A stretch of DNA of 64,000 nucleotides from Aspidiotus rigidus (GCA_035079385.1 JAVHKY010000018.1:62001-126000), one strand, 5' to 3'. Positions 51,301 to 59,210 are shown, counted from the first letter of the stretch. Notes: generated from the letters alone by a model not told the origin. Program-made: numbers and translations.

Positions 51301-54300
51301 AGGGTTGAATTAGCTGCCTTTTAATATCTTAGTCTCCATGTCATTCATGAATACTCCGCCAGTATCGGTAACCAGAGTGATCCCATCCCTAGTTCTTCTC
51401 ACGGGCAGGAGAACTTGTTGTTGAATTGGAAGTAGTTTTGGCTATTTTGGCGTACTTAAGCCCGTCGTGGTCTCTGTTCTTTTATACCAGAAAGAGAAGT
51501 TCCTTCTTCGATATTGTATCATGATCGTCACCCGTTCATTTTTATTCTCGATTTCCGCCTCGTCCAATCTGGTTATCAGCTTCTGATACTTTGTCTACTC
51601 GCTAACTGGTAGTCAATACTCTTTGAAGCTAACTAATAAAGTAGAATTGTACACTCAAGATCTTTTCGATTTCTAGTGCACTACTTACACCTCACTGCGA
51701 GCAACAAACGAAGTGGGCTACGAGTTTTTTCCGAGTCCATAAAGCCAAGTTCTGAAAGTAGGTACCATTTTCCCAAATAGCTCTCATCCTCCTCAAAACC
51801 AAAATCTCCTATTTGCAGTTTCTAACACTAAAATTTGATTGATCTGAAGCCGTACTTTTGATTATTTTCTTCCACATCTTCTATATGTACAGGTTAAAGT
51901 TCAAAATTATTCCGAGTTTGAGGAATGGAATATCTTCGACTTCTGCACTCCTTCTCACACACAGAACAAAAGAAACCAAAATTTTAGTTCGAGGACAATT
52001 CCTGCACCACTATTTGCCAAAAAAGCGACGTGACGAGAGCGGACAATTTTTCCTCAGTGACACCCCGTAAAACAGATTCTCTGTTAAATTATATTCTTGT
52101 TATGAAATCAAGTGGGAAACGGAGAAAATTAAGATGGAGCAGACATCGCCTCATCTTTCCAACATTAAAGGGTATACGAAATCGAACTAGATCATCCAAA
52201 TCAGCAGTTCTCAATGTTCTCAATGACGCCTCATGGTCATGAATGTTCTGACAGAGGATGTAGGAAAGTGTAAACTTCAGTTTCCAAGGTCAGTATGAGC
52301 TCAACGCTCAAAATATCATAGAAGCTCTCAATCCTTCCTCTCTCTTCCTCCATATTTGATACCCTGCGAAGTCTAGATGGGAACCAATTTCCAGAATCTT
52401 TAACACATCGCCATGATGAGGTAATCTTTTCTCCCTTACTCCTTCCCAACTTCTTACTAATTAATATATTTTCTTACCTGTAACCATCAAAGCCGTCTTC
52501 TGATCCACTTATGGTGAGCACAGGAACACGCGCGTAAGCTTTGGCTACTCTTCTGTTCCTTTCGAATACAATAACCTTTGCCCAAATTTCATCGTCTATT
52601 TGTGTCCACTTATCGAGCACCTCTTGTATGTGATCCTGTAACAAATAAGAATAATGATACAGTATTATTTTTCACATCGTTGTCCATGAAATATAACTCA
52701 AAATCAACAAATTTTATTCTTGGACTAAGATCTGATGACGTACTATAGACAGAAGTTCCAGAGTTTATTTATAATATACAGATCAAAGACGTTCGAAGTT
52801 ACTGAAGCATAAGCAGTCACGCGAAAAGATTCGAATCGCGGAAATTTTGGTAATTCGGGGCCGGGACAGCGCTACCTTTGCGGAACAATTGTGGGGTGCA
52901 AGGTCGCTTCGTTCCCAAGTTACTCCAAGAACATTCAATGAACATTCAAATGGGAAAATGGCCTCGATCCCATTTTCAATTTCGGCGATCATAACGCGCT
53001 TAGCGAATATCGTTACTGCAGGCTCTACCTTTTAGTCCAAAAACTGGAAGTAAATAAACATTTTCGTACATACAGGAGCCTTCAAACCTGTTGCATCATT
53101 TGCTGTCAAAACTGCACACCGCGAGTACTATTTTCTCCGCAACGATTGATTCTATTTATTTACACGACACGACGTGTATTTTAGAGATGCCGAATTGTCC
53201 AAAAGCGTACATAGTGAAAGTATCGGTACCTAAAGAGGCACTTAATATCTACTGTGCACGAAGGTAGGCGTTATTTCTTTCTCTCGAGCCCTTTCACGCA
53301 GCAGTTTCCATTCAAACGGGAACAATTTACTAGCTGAGTAATTGTTTCCGATTAACGCGTATATGAGTTTCAAATTTCAATCGATAACCTATATTTAACA
53401 ATACTCGTATTTATAGCGCTATACCTAATAAATACATATACTCATGGTGTTTACAAATAACCTGCGGGCAGTTTTTTAATGTACCCCCAATCGTACCGCA
53501 CTCTCGTAATCTATAAATAGTTAGCGCCTCGCTTGTTACATATTCCACTTGATGTATTTCTTATATGCATGCAGTTTCTTATTAAAAGATTCATCCACTT
53601 ATTATTGTTATTTTCTTCTTGAGATTCGATACATGTCTGCCCGGGGAGGACGAAAGGTTTTCATCGCTCTACACCATTCATTTTCAGATTCTTGGAGACT
53701 TTTCCCAGCCAGAAATCTATTTTTATTGTCCCTCCTCCTGGTTGCTGGGTGGCTTTGTTTTCTTTTAGAATGTTATATACTTTAACAAAAAGAAGTAGCT
53801 TTGTGTAAGCATCGATGTACATCAATACCTCACTCGCATCCATTTATGGAAGTGCTTCATTTGTATAATTGTTTTCCACACCTTTTCATTTTGTCTGTAA
53901 TTTTCTTGGAATGGATTTTTTTTTCAGGTTCTAAGCGGCCTCGTAAGTATAGGGAGAGAGGGCCTCCCTGGAATTTTATTTTACCATAATAAGGAAACTT
54001 GCTTTCATGAGCGAGGACTCTTTGTGCAATAAACTCACTGAACTTTCCAGTGGAGAGGAGATGATCAGAAAAAGTTGGGCGCGAGGTTTACCAAGGTAGA
54101 GAACTTAAAGGCATCTACCACCCCCGCGCCTACCAGAGCCATGGAAGGAGGTGGTAAGATTGAGGCTAGCGACTCTAGATCACCCTCTTAATGTTTCAGT
54201 CAATGCCATTCATTTTGGCCAAATACGGAGTTGTAAGGGAGGAATTTTTGCTTCAGCTTCCATAGCAACAATTGGTGTCGTTTTTATGGCTCCTAAAATG

Positions 54301-55329
54301 TAGCGAAGGGTCTGATTTTGAAGTACGTCGAGTTTTTTCTTATTTAAATACGCATCAGGTCAAACTCATGCATAAATAAAACTTTCTGTCGTGTGTACCC
54401 TTCCTAAACGAGCTGCGATATTATTCGATGAATGGCGATTGATAGCAATTTGTTTGGGAATTTCAGTATTCATAATTTAGCCTCTCACCCCGACGTTCTT
54501 CTCTCTTTCTCCCTCGCTCTAAAGGATTATGTATATTGCCGTTCGAGTCAATCCCTGACCTTAATTATGGGTTCGCTGTAAATGCTTTCGAGTACGTTTG
54601 AATTTTGCCGCTGCGGTACAGGCATTCGATTATAGGAGGACATAAAACTCTTATAAAGTCGAAACAATCTACATTAAAACCTTTTACAATACAGATTCGA
54701 GCTTTTGTGTCAACTTGCAATGTTTATAGCGCGAGGAAAAGAAACTGGTACATCACGTAACTCTATCGTAAAGCGATAAATAAAACGCTCTTACGCATTC
54801 AATCTATTCGCTATGTTGACACTTTTTGCAGCGCGTTCTTTGATTTAAAAGGCGACAGCTACCCGCCGAGTAAATTATGTATTAAAAAGCGCGTCACACG
54901 AACCGATTACCGGCGTACGTATGCATTTACACGCGGAGCTGGCGAAATGCGCATAATTCTTATGCACTCCGGAATACGAGAATGAGTCGTCGTAATAAAT
55001 TGGACCCGTTCGCTATTTTGCATTTGTTGCAGAAGGCGAAACAATTATCGCGTATCATAGGTATCTTATTTTGCTGCCTATTAAATTTTTTCCTCTCGTC
55101 CTTTGAAGATCGCGTACACTCTTGCCATCCGCGATGCGCGAATGAAACGCGAAGAAGTGAAAACGTACACGTGATTTCTGGCGGAGTTGTCGTTTACCTT
55201 CGAAAGGTGATCTGGAAATCGTGAACGTTTATACGTACGAATAACTGCGGCAGACTCACTTACGCTGAAGCTGTCACTTTCGCGCAGAGACGAATTTAAC
55301 GAACCGGCCGGTAAGGTGACGTTCGACAT
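21113..55329 (-). CDS. Expansion/Rebuff-family MH2-like gene, five coding exons
   Basis: The join 55329-55264, 52635-52478, 27234-27162, 22901-22731, 21316-21113 (minus) gives 672 nt and 223 residues. Every junction has GT-AG sites and keeps frame across phase 0, 2, 0 and 0 joins. The protein starts MSNVTLPAGS, has an alpha-helical lead-in (DEIWAKVIVFERNRRVAKAY), then an MH2-like fold: GFDGYRIGLCGFDNPLRD, GVKLKMDTDGNILIKR, SKSNVYVKC, NSIGNEILKL, LFDMKKFQNN, RAYPDRRRLECQCLSAIAFV and CPIWVLIVNVVAMDMLKSKL. I recognise this as the insect Expansion/Rebuff family: MH2-type without a DNA-binding MH1. In Drosophila it is needed with the chitin synthase Krotzkopf verkehrt for chitin deposition in trachea and epidermis. 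Introns are 2.6, 25.2, 4.3 and 1.4 kb. An R-/I-Smad is the alternative, but the short N-terminus and lack of MH1 argue against it. Confidence 0.85.
21317..22730 (-). other. Intron 4 of the Expansion/Rebuff-like gene
   Basis: 1.4 kb with GTGAGT donor and CTGTTTCAG acceptor. Mostly unique-looking sequence with no recognised element; the small ORFs inside have no motif support. Confidence 0.75.
22731..22901 (-). CDS. Expansion/Rebuff-like exon 4
   Basis: 171 nt, 57 residues, phase 0 at both ends. Acceptor ATTTTGTTTCAG, donor AAG/GTGAGT. It encodes GVKLKMDTDGNILIKR, SKSNVYVKC, a variable loop with NDGGEKGEN, then NSIGNEILKL and LEVDKPMK. Confidence 0.92.
23389..23670. mobile_element. Foldback/MITE-like imperfect palindrome
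   Basis: About 23389-23500 and the reverse complement of about 23574-23670 share GATGTGC..TCGA, a TATTTTTTCA(G)AATTTT run and AGTGGTGCGC followed by GGG.AG.ATG. Identity is moderate and the ends are unclear, so no target duplication can be named. Confidence 0.45.
24150..25740. repeat. AT-rich repeat field with a ~300-bp direct duplication
   Basis: Many TTTTTTGTAAATTCTGTA-type units lie at 24170-24390, 24730-24820 and 25570-25700. A longer segment is repeated directly: 24390-24720 matches 25080-25395, including ATTGATGAGTTTAATCCTCG and AAAACGCATGTTTTCTTCAT, with a few per cent differences. Non-coding. Confidence 0.8.
27162..27234 (-). CDS. Expansion/Rebuff-like exon 3
   Basis: 73 nt: the third base of an Arg codon plus 24 codons (IGLCGFDNPLRD, HKTEDVKKLIGS). 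Acceptor CTGTTACAG, donor AGT/GTAAGT. It supplies the first MH2 strand after a 25-kb intron. Confidence 0.9.
29440..30140 (-). mobile_element. PLE relic with GIY-YIG domain remnant
   Basis: The minus frame up to 30008 reads RSGVYKLKCNNC, then IYTYET (cf. YIGET) and a GEH motif, the start of the PLE nuclease domain with its CxxC. Frameshifts follow, and the tail near 29485-29530 matches the reverse complement of the tail of the relic at 33.4-33.8 kb. No intact ORF. Confidence 0.7.
30150..30840. other. Low-complexity, loosely repeated sequence
   Basis: Contains two related ~150-bp passages (about 30220-30300 and 30540-30620), each with TTTGATAGC/TTCGATAGC, AACCAGCTTAAA/ATCAGTTTAAA and a CTGTGACGTCATT-like element. 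A G run occurs near 30674. No gene. Confidence 0.4.
30850..32110 (-). mobile_element. Two overlapping PLE relics (RT portions)
   Basis: Two separate copies of the RT motif-C region occur on the minus strand: YVDI at 31159-31170 (inside YWYPYVDIICLWAG) and YVDD at 31951-31962 (inside YWYMYVDDIPCLRP). Between them is the N-terminal RT part (SLHLTQKLHNIKPPVPINV). Near 30950-31010 one frame reads HKNAAF, the connector after the RT. All frames are broken, so these are nested or tandem dead copies. Confidence 0.7.
32383..32640. mobile_element. Small MITE-like element with GTTGCCAG-type ends
   Basis: The right end reads CTGGCAACACTG and the left end CAGTTTTACCAG, a matching inverted pair with two differences. 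Inside are repeated CGCCAA and TTGGCG words in both orientations, allowing extensive folding. The same end sequence occurs on the element at 57765-58006. Target duplication unclear. Confidence 0.5.
32820..33090 (+). repeat. Degenerate ~100-bp tandem repeat
   Basis: Three loose copies of a unit with AACTCGCAAATTTTGG(G)A, TTAGGAACTACGATTCAGGA and G-rich runs, at about 32850, 32960 and 33050. Non-coding. Confidence 0.5.
33380..33830 (-). mobile_element. PLE relic (RT motif A region)
   Basis: Minus frames read FVLISFDVDDLFLNVLLAP (cf. SFDV..LFPNVP, RT motif A) at about 33430-33490, then sequences matching the relic at 58.1-59.2 kb. The left end (from about 33690) matches the tail of the relic at 29.4 kb. 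Broken frames. Confidence 0.65.
33840..37330. other. Intronic stretch, no gene recognised
   Basis: Parts (about 34740-35060, 35450-35700) are CG-richer and look like host sequence. The longest frame, 35095-35577 (160 codons), has no motif or splice context I can recognise. No repeat structure seen. Confidence 0.4.
37340..40620 (+). repeat. Left arm: CRE-containing subrepeats
   Basis: Subrepeats of about 60-85 bp each contain TGATGACGTCATCAACC or a variant, then GAGTTAGGTT, a TTTCATAGAAAATATT or TTTCGTCGAAGGGG segment and ATCCTCAGAAAACGTCC. The outer (37.34-37.92 kb) and inner (40.30-40.62 kb) subrepeats are diverged; the middle is a homogenised array. Confidence 0.92.
37925..40300 (+). repeat. 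218-bp higher-order repeat, about eleven copies
   Basis: The CGAAGGGGTGCATCCTC landmark occurs at 38110, 38328, 38546, 38764, 38982, 39200, 39418, 39636 and 39854, exactly 218 bp apart, then at 39996 (a copy lacking 76 bp) and 40214. Each unit is three subrepeats of 76, 59 and 83 bp. Variants GATGAAGTTATC (38935, 39589) and CATGTACGAC (39081, 39735) recur 654 bp apart, so a three-unit block was itself duplicated. Confidence 0.95.
40636..40728 (+). mobile_element. Hairpin-plus-tail insertion 1, 12-bp direct repeats
   Basis: CACCTTTTAGAA occurs at 40624-40635 and again at 40717-40728. Between them is a perfect 21-bp stem (40634-40654 with 40664-40684, 9-nt loop) and a 32-nt AT-rich tail. The direct repeats look like a target-site duplication. 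No coding content. Confidence 0.6.
40729..43080. other. Central region, left part: no gene recognised
   Basis: Unique-looking sequence, CG-richer at about 41750-42180. The passage near 40935-40985 resembles the 3' flank of the non-LTR relic at 43.5 kb (CCCC.CTGCC, then TTCTAATTTTT), so a second relic may end here. A piece of arm subrepeat (CCTCAGAAAACGTCCGCGTC) lies at 43078-43098. Confidence 0.4.
43130..43455 (+). repeat. 45-bp tandem repeat, about seven copies
   Basis: Unit: GGGACTTAGAAGAATTTCGA, GTCTCGAGCTATATATGATA, GGAGG (45 bp). Because 45 is a multiple of three and the unit lacks stops, both strands stay open as repeat peptides; this is not evidence of coding. It follows a short TTAGGTTAGG word at 43118. 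Confidence 0.93.
43500..45440 (-). mobile_element. Non-LTR retrotransposon, 5'-truncated, frameshifted
   Basis: Minus-strand order, 5' to 3': RT end (LQNKLDQLLLSLSILKCVSV, then FFKYLGTNLDSRLTW), connector, RNase H starting IIYTDGSKMTSGCGAAFY at about 44640-44600, then CEVAAIFMALN, IASDSLSALHAI and WIPSHKGMEGNERVDSAAKA, giving the D, E, D, D set. The C-terminal knuckle follows: CPF, then DLNHILFQCPHL near 43870-43930. Frameshifts at about 45080 and 44580 disable it. A 3' UTR with AATAAA and an A/T-rich end lies at 43560-43640. Architecture fits RNase H-bearing clades such as R1/Jockey. Confidence 0.88.
45441..46140. other. Central region, right part: no gene recognised
   Basis: Lies between the truncated 5' end of the non-LTR element and the right arm. 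A 63-codon frame at 45710 has no recognisable motif. I see no transposase. Confidence 0.4.
46141..47237 (-). repeat. Right arm: inverted CRE-containing subrepeats
   Basis: Same subrepeats as the left arm in reverse complement (GGTTGATGACGTCATCAAAG, CTATGAAACAAAACCTAACT, GGACGTTTTCTGAGGATGCA). Not homogenised into the 218-bp unit, so it looks like the ancestral, unexpanded arm. Confidence 0.9.
47250..47401 (-). mobile_element. Hairpin-plus-tail insertion 2, 12-bp direct repeats
   Basis: ATAGACGTTTTA occurs at 47238-47249 and 47390-47401. Between them: a 48-bp stem with two mismatches (47287-47334 with 47343-47390, 8-nt loop) and a ~37-nt AT-rich tail on the other side. The layout mirrors insertion 1 in reverse orientation: hairpin touching one direct repeat, tail touching the other. 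It could also resemble a small-RNA precursor. Confidence 0.6.
47402..50639. other. Intronic stretch, no gene recognised
   Basis: Mostly unique-looking sequence with a G run near 47649. Frames at 49077-49367 and 49984-50424 lack recognisable domains; the latter has hydrophobic segments but overlaps the edge of a PLE relic. The part at 49400-49700 is CG-richer. Confidence 0.4.
50640..51620 (-). mobile_element. PLE relic of a second family
   Basis: Minus frames read GMGSLWLPILAEYS (RT motif B-like) near 51360, LTLTLESNRIEYEIW then TNTD near 51130-51180, RHKLASFQNYGYHAISML near 51050-51090, and VAVANGHSRSVVERVL near 50930-50980. These are RT palm, thumb and connector blocks of a PLE clearly different from the other copies here. 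Many frameshifts and stops. Confidence 0.65.
51621..52477. other. 5' part of intron 2 (minus sense), no element recognised
   Basis: AT-rich, short frames only, running up to the exon 2 donor at 52477. Nothing supportable. Confidence 0.45.
52478..52635 (-). CDS. Expansion/Rebuff-like exon 2
   Basis: 158 nt: 52 codons plus two bases of an Arg codon finished by exon 3. Acceptor TTTGTTACAG, donor CAG/GTAAGA. Encodes DHIQEVLDKWTQIDDEIWAK, then VIVFERNRRVAKAYARVPVL and TISGSEDGFDGY: the N-terminal helix and entry to the MH2-like domain. Confidence 0.92.
52636..54223 (-). other. Intron 1, right-hand part, no element recognised
   Basis: Part of the 2.6-kb first intron (52636-55263). Only short frames without domain motifs. 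Confidence 0.6.
54224..54339 (-). mobile_element. 116-bp fragment of the non-LTR element
   Basis: Identical to 44946-45061 except for two substitutions, with no indels and the same orientation. It covers part of the RT connector region only. The fragment lies inside intron 1. Confidence 0.92.
54340..55263 (-). other. Intron 1, 5' part; CG-rich toward exon 1
   Basis: The CG content rises from about 54880 to the exon, as expected near the 5' end of an insect gene. No separate gene is supported; the frame at 54982-55224 is on the opposite strand without motifs. Confidence 0.5.
55264..55329 (-). CDS. Expansion/Rebuff-like exon 1 (start codon)
   Basis: 22 codons from ATG 55329-55327: MSNVTLPAGSLNSSLRESDS then FS, followed directly by a GTAAGT donor in phase 0. 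An in-frame TGA lies nine bases upstream of the ATG, supporting this start. The Ser-rich peptide joins exon 2 at DHIQEV. Confidence 0.82.
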
Positions 55330-56189
55330 TTCGTGTCAGCGTAACCCACTTGATAAATTTTCCTCACTCTGTAGCTGACGATAATTCACGATCTTCGAAC
55401 GAGTGAGAGCCCTTGGGTCGGGTGCACCACGCCCGCCTATTTTCCTTGCTAAAGGCTTCAAATTAATACTGCAGAGAAGTGCTTGTAATATAATTCCCTG
55501 ATTGCAATCAAATGAAAACATGCTTCTACAAATATAGCTCAAGTATGCCTCGCTTCAAAATGATACAATTTGACCACTTGAAAAAAGTGCTGCCAGTTTC
55601 TCTCCGTCAGTGAACCACAAAATCAACAACGGATCTATACAGACTTCTTGTTTGCATTAACCTTGATCGCGTGATTTGAATTTGTATACTCGCGGTTGCG
55701 TCTTTAAGAGGGCCACCTACACGCGCCGCTCTTACTAATCTATCGCGTAAAAATATTTACTAATTCAGGATACATGTTTATAAATCCGCGTCGAAAGATG
55801 CCGCCTAAGGTCCGAGAGGGAGAAGAAATGACCCGGATAAGAGAAAAAAAGAAAAACAACAGAAATTTCAATACTACCTACTAGTAAGTATCAGATTTAC
55901 GACATATTTGTCTAAGACACTGGATCCTACAGCCATAAATTCGTAAAGTACGTTGGTGCGCCAATATACGCGAACGAAACAAAAGGTCGATGAGAAAAAT
56001 ATAGAAATATTTTAAATGTACTCTAAAATATTACTAAATTATGCCGGATCTCAGTGACCAAGATGGAAAAACTGTTGAAATTCTGGAAATTCTTTTTTTT
56101 TTTTTTTGTGAACAATATTCCGAGATAAATTAAGGTAATTCGATACATATGCATATGGTGGATAATTTGTGCCGCGAGTGTGAATATAA
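55330..56189. other. Upstream of the Expansion/Rebuff-like gene; promoter side
   Basis: Should contain the 5' UTR and promoter of the minus-strand gene. I see no clear TATA box or other motif. No ORF of note. Confidence 0.4.
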
Positions 56190-56430
56190 ATATATGTAAG
56201 AACGCTCTACCGATCTCACGAATTTTCGTGTTGGTAGCGTCGCATCGGCACTCGCACATAAGTTACCGAGCTCTTATACCCTGGTGCTCATCGAGTTTGC
56301 TGTAAAGTGGTAGGATATTTCAGTGGTATGATTTTTGATATTGATTGTAGTAAGACCACCTCTTGGCTACCTCAACGGCGTAAGAACAAGTTCGGCCGAC
56401 GAACCTCTGAGTCTTACAAATCGATAAGTT
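56190..56430 (+). repeat. Duplicated block, left copy
   Basis: Shares GTAAGAACGCTCTAC, ACGAATTTTCGTGTTGG, CGTCGCATCGGCACTCGCA, ATTTTTGATATTGATT and GAACCTCTGAGTCTT, in the same order, with 57636-58100. The right copy is interrupted by a MITE, so this left copy represents the empty site. Confidence 0.8.
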
Positions 56431-56754
56431 CTGGCTAAGAGCTGGAATACATACGCGATGCTGCGCAAATGGTCGGCGGTGATTGGTTCATCTTGTCAAG
56501 TGACTCTTGCTGAATGCACGAACTTTTCTGAGTGCAGCGTATGTATTACAGCTCTAATTTCGCTGCCGTATTTGACATTCATTGCTTCTTCGTGTACGAT
56601 TCTTTGGTACGTTACAGAATCTGCCATGTCTCTGGATCTATATGTCCCAGAGAGAACGCCAAACATTTTCTCGTAAGCATGATACGGGAGAATTTCATCC
56701 AAACTAGTATCGATTATAACTTCAGACTTATTTTCTCACCATACCAATATGAGG

Positions 56755-57040
56755 AGTGAACATCGCCACTTGCTACGGCGACGCATCGCCAACCCATTTA
56801 TTTCTGAATAAGTAGCGGGCATAACGGGCAGCAACCGTGAGTTTGTGACTTTGTACAAGAAAATTAAAAAGTATTGTCCATATTTGGAAAGGCGCCAGGC
56901 GGAGTGGCAGCGAATGTATATCGCCATCCAATATGGCGAGGTGCATTTCAAAAAAAATTCCAAGTTGTCTCGCAATTCCATGTGGCGAGTAAACATCGTC
57001 ATCTAATGCGGCGATGTACATTCGCCACTCATCCCATGTG
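56755..57040. repeat. Three related hairpin-forming segments
   Basis: ATCGCC/GGCGAT words occur three times in inverted pairs: ACATCGCCACTTGCTACGGC near 56762, ATCGCCATCCAATATGGCGA near 56919 and ACATCGTCATCTAATGCGGC near 56993. Each can fold into a short stem. Function unknown. Confidence 0.5.
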
Positions 57041-57406
57041 GAATTTTACGCTTGATTTTGATAACTGGTTTCTATTTCGAAATATGTACATGACAAAGCC
57101 GAAGACTTCGGTTTTCCTCTTGAGCATCTTTGTAGTCCCTCCATGCTCTACGATATAGTCTAAATCTGAGTATATGTATCTGAAACCAATGCCCCACGCA
57201 TATTTATCGAATTTCGAAATCTCGTTCCGCGCAACTTTACAATACTTTATGTAATTATAATTTTTAAGATGTTCTTTTAAACGGCCATTTTCTTCTACGA
57301 TACGAGTGTAGTCCTGTAATGACGCAGTCTCCGACATCTGACGAGCAAAGGCAGAAAGGAGAAAAGTATAATCGTGTAAACGTATGTCGTAGGGTCGTAT
57401 GATCAC
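57029..57406 (-). CDS. Unrecognised 126-codon ORF between duplicated blocks
   Basis: The frame encodes, after a possible acceptor (CTTTGCTCGTCAG), MSETASLQDYTRIVEENGRL followed by KEHLKNYNYIKYCKVA and a mixed hydrophobic/charged stretch with WGIGFRYIYSDLDYIV, ending FHMG. The first part could be a short coiled coil. Residue composition looks like a real protein rather than a repeat by-product, but no family is recognised and no second exon is evident. It lies between the two copies of a duplicated block, so it may be a captured gene fragment. Confidence 0.3.
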   Translation of the reverse strand: MIIRPYDIRLHDYTFLLSAFARQMSETASLQDYTRIVEENGRLKEHLKNYNYIKYCKVARNEISKFDKYAWGIGFRYIYSDLDYIVEHGGTTKMLKRKTEVFGFVMYIFRNRNQLSKSSVKFHMG

Positions 57407-57635
57407 CAGAAAATGATCTCATTAATAAAAAATTAAACTACTAGCAAGATCTCCCTCCTGTTCCTTGCAAGAAAAAAAGAAAAAATTGATCGATAAGGCG
57501 ACACGACCTAGAGTTGAGGTGTCGGGAAAAACGGAATGCCTAAGTTAAGTCATTGAACTTCTGTACTCGGGTAAACGATCAGTCCGACATCCTTCTCTGG
57601 TGGTGGGGTCCCCGTGACGGGGGGGGGGGGGGAGA

Positions 57636-58100
57636 TGTAAGAACGCTCTACTGTTCTGACGAATTTTCGTGTTGGCCGCGTCGCATCGGCACTCGCAGTC
57701 GAAGTTGCGAGTTGCGAGTACATAAGCTACCGAGCTCTGCTATAAAGTAGCCGAATAGTTGAGGGCAGCGTTGCCATATGTACGGGAATTCCGTACAAAT
57801 ACGGATTTTCAAAGTTGTACGGAAAAACAATGAAAACGGATTTTTTTTTCCGTACGCTTAATATCGTTCTGGAGCCAGTATAAACCGGCACCGCAGCCGT
57901 TATTCTAGCTCCGGAGCCGGATCTAGAGGCGTTATTTTGCTCCGAAGCCGGTACGAATTCTTGCAACACCATAAAATAAGGAATTTTTGAAAAAAAATCT
58001 GGCAACACTGGAAGTGGCATAATTTTTGATATTGATTATAGTAACTTACTATCCTAGAGGCATAAGAACAAGTTTTCTTGTCGAACCTCTGAGTCTTTGA
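57636..58100 (+). repeat. Duplicated block, right copy, split by a MITE
   Basis: Matches 56190-56430 in two pieces (57636-57764 and 58007-58100) around an insertion. A G run precedes it at about 57619. Confidence 0.8.
57765..58006. mobile_element. MITE with CAGYGTTGCCA ends
   Basis: Left end CAGCGTTGCCAT, right end CTGGCAACACTG, inverted with few differences. Inside are several GTACGG/CCGTAC inverted words and an A/T run. It interrupts the duplicated block, so the other copy shows the empty site. CAG-initial ends suggest a hAT-like class, but no clear 8-bp target duplication is seen. Confidence 0.6.
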
Positions 58101-58923
58101 CATTTTAAGTCCATCAATCGGAGGCGGGGAAACTCGTCCTCGTGGATTCCTATCAGTGGAATCGGGTGGGATACCAGTAAAGACATTAAAAATATCAATA
58201 AGTCTATGGATAAGACTTTGAAAGATGGCGTTCTTTTCGGCAGAGGGGTAAGAACAGAAGTCGTTACGTGCCTGTGTGTTCATTCTACTATCTATTTATG
58301 GAAGTCGTGGATGGTAATATCGGCAGACGTGGGTTTTAGGTAACTAATCAAGTCATGGCGTCCTCAGAAATAAAGATAGAGAGATCAAGAAAATTCCTTC
58401 ATAACTGTTCGCTTGAAAGACGAGAAAATCATGAAGGATGAGTAATGGACCTGGCCATAGACAAAAAATGTCGTCGACGTACCTGTACCCCATACTGGAT
58501 GCTGTTAATGAAGTAACTCCTTACATGGAAGATGTCAGACCCGAGCAGTTTCATAAACAGCGCCGAGATGACTGAGCCCGGCGAAAATCCGATAAGGACT
58601 CCAAAGCCTTTGGGGAAGTGGCACAATTTCCAGTCGAACTTGCAGAAATTTCTAGAAAGGCATTCGTCCAGAAGGGTGAATCAGTGGCTATCTCGAGGGG
58701 ATATTGGCCTCACCAAAAGTAAGTAAGAAGTGGTAGGAGCAAGGGAGACGTTAGGAAAGAGTCCAATAACGTCGAATGAAACCAAGACAGAGTGAGAGGG
58801 AGGTTTCATATTTCGAAGTTTCTCCTGTAGATCGAGAGAGTTTTGAACTGAGAACAGAGAAGACCAATTAATATCACTGTTCTTCAGCCATTGGTCGAGA
58901 AATTCAGCGAGTTCGTCGGGGGG

Positions 58924-58999
<76 letters not shown>

Positions 59000-59210
59000 T
59001 ATAGGATACGACAGAGTACAACCTGTTTTATGAGTTTTAGGAAGCTCATAAAGAACATGTAAGGGATGATGCATCTCCTGAGAAGATTCAATGTGCGAAT
59101 AAATCGACCCTTGTATTGCTCTTCAACGATCTTTCGTTCATGAAAAAGAAAGAGAGATTGCACAAAAATAGGGCAGCACAAGGAACAGAAGGAAGAAATT
59201 AATATCAAAG
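58095..59210 (-). mobile_element. PLE relic with RT motifs A, B and C
   Basis: Minus-strand order: EKLRNMKPPSHSVLVSFDVI then GLFPNV (motif A), GVLIGFSPGSVISALFM (motif B), and YRYVDDIFCLWPGP (motif C; YVDD at 58470-58481), then the connector SAEKNAIFQSLIHRL near 58220. Several frameshifts separate these. The element carries a GA microsatellite in its N-terminal part. No nuclease domain remains. Confidence 0.82.
58927..58996 (+). repeat. (GA)n microsatellite, about 70 bp, inside a PLE
   Basis: Pure GA repeat at a position where related PLE copies have a short purine-rich stretch (33585-33600, 31590-31610), so it grew after insertion. Confidence 0.95.

Larger units (their letters stand above)
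27235..52477 (-). other. Intron 2 of the Expansion/Rebuff-like gene (25.2 kb)
   Basis: GTAAGA donor next to exon 2 and CTTCTGTTACAG acceptor before exon 3. The intron has taken up PLE relics (29.4-33.8 and 50.6-51.6 kb), a MITE, a foldback-like structure with satellite arms (37.3-47.2 kb) and a non-LTR relic. The parts 27235-29430, 33840-37330, 40730-43080 and 47402-50630 look non-repetitive at the level I can read and hold no recognisable second gene. Confidence 0.8.

Noticed and set aside
54100..54190. PLE connector-like stretch before the non-LTR fragment
   Set aside because: Only about 20 bases resemble the right-edge PLE; no frame or second motif supports it.
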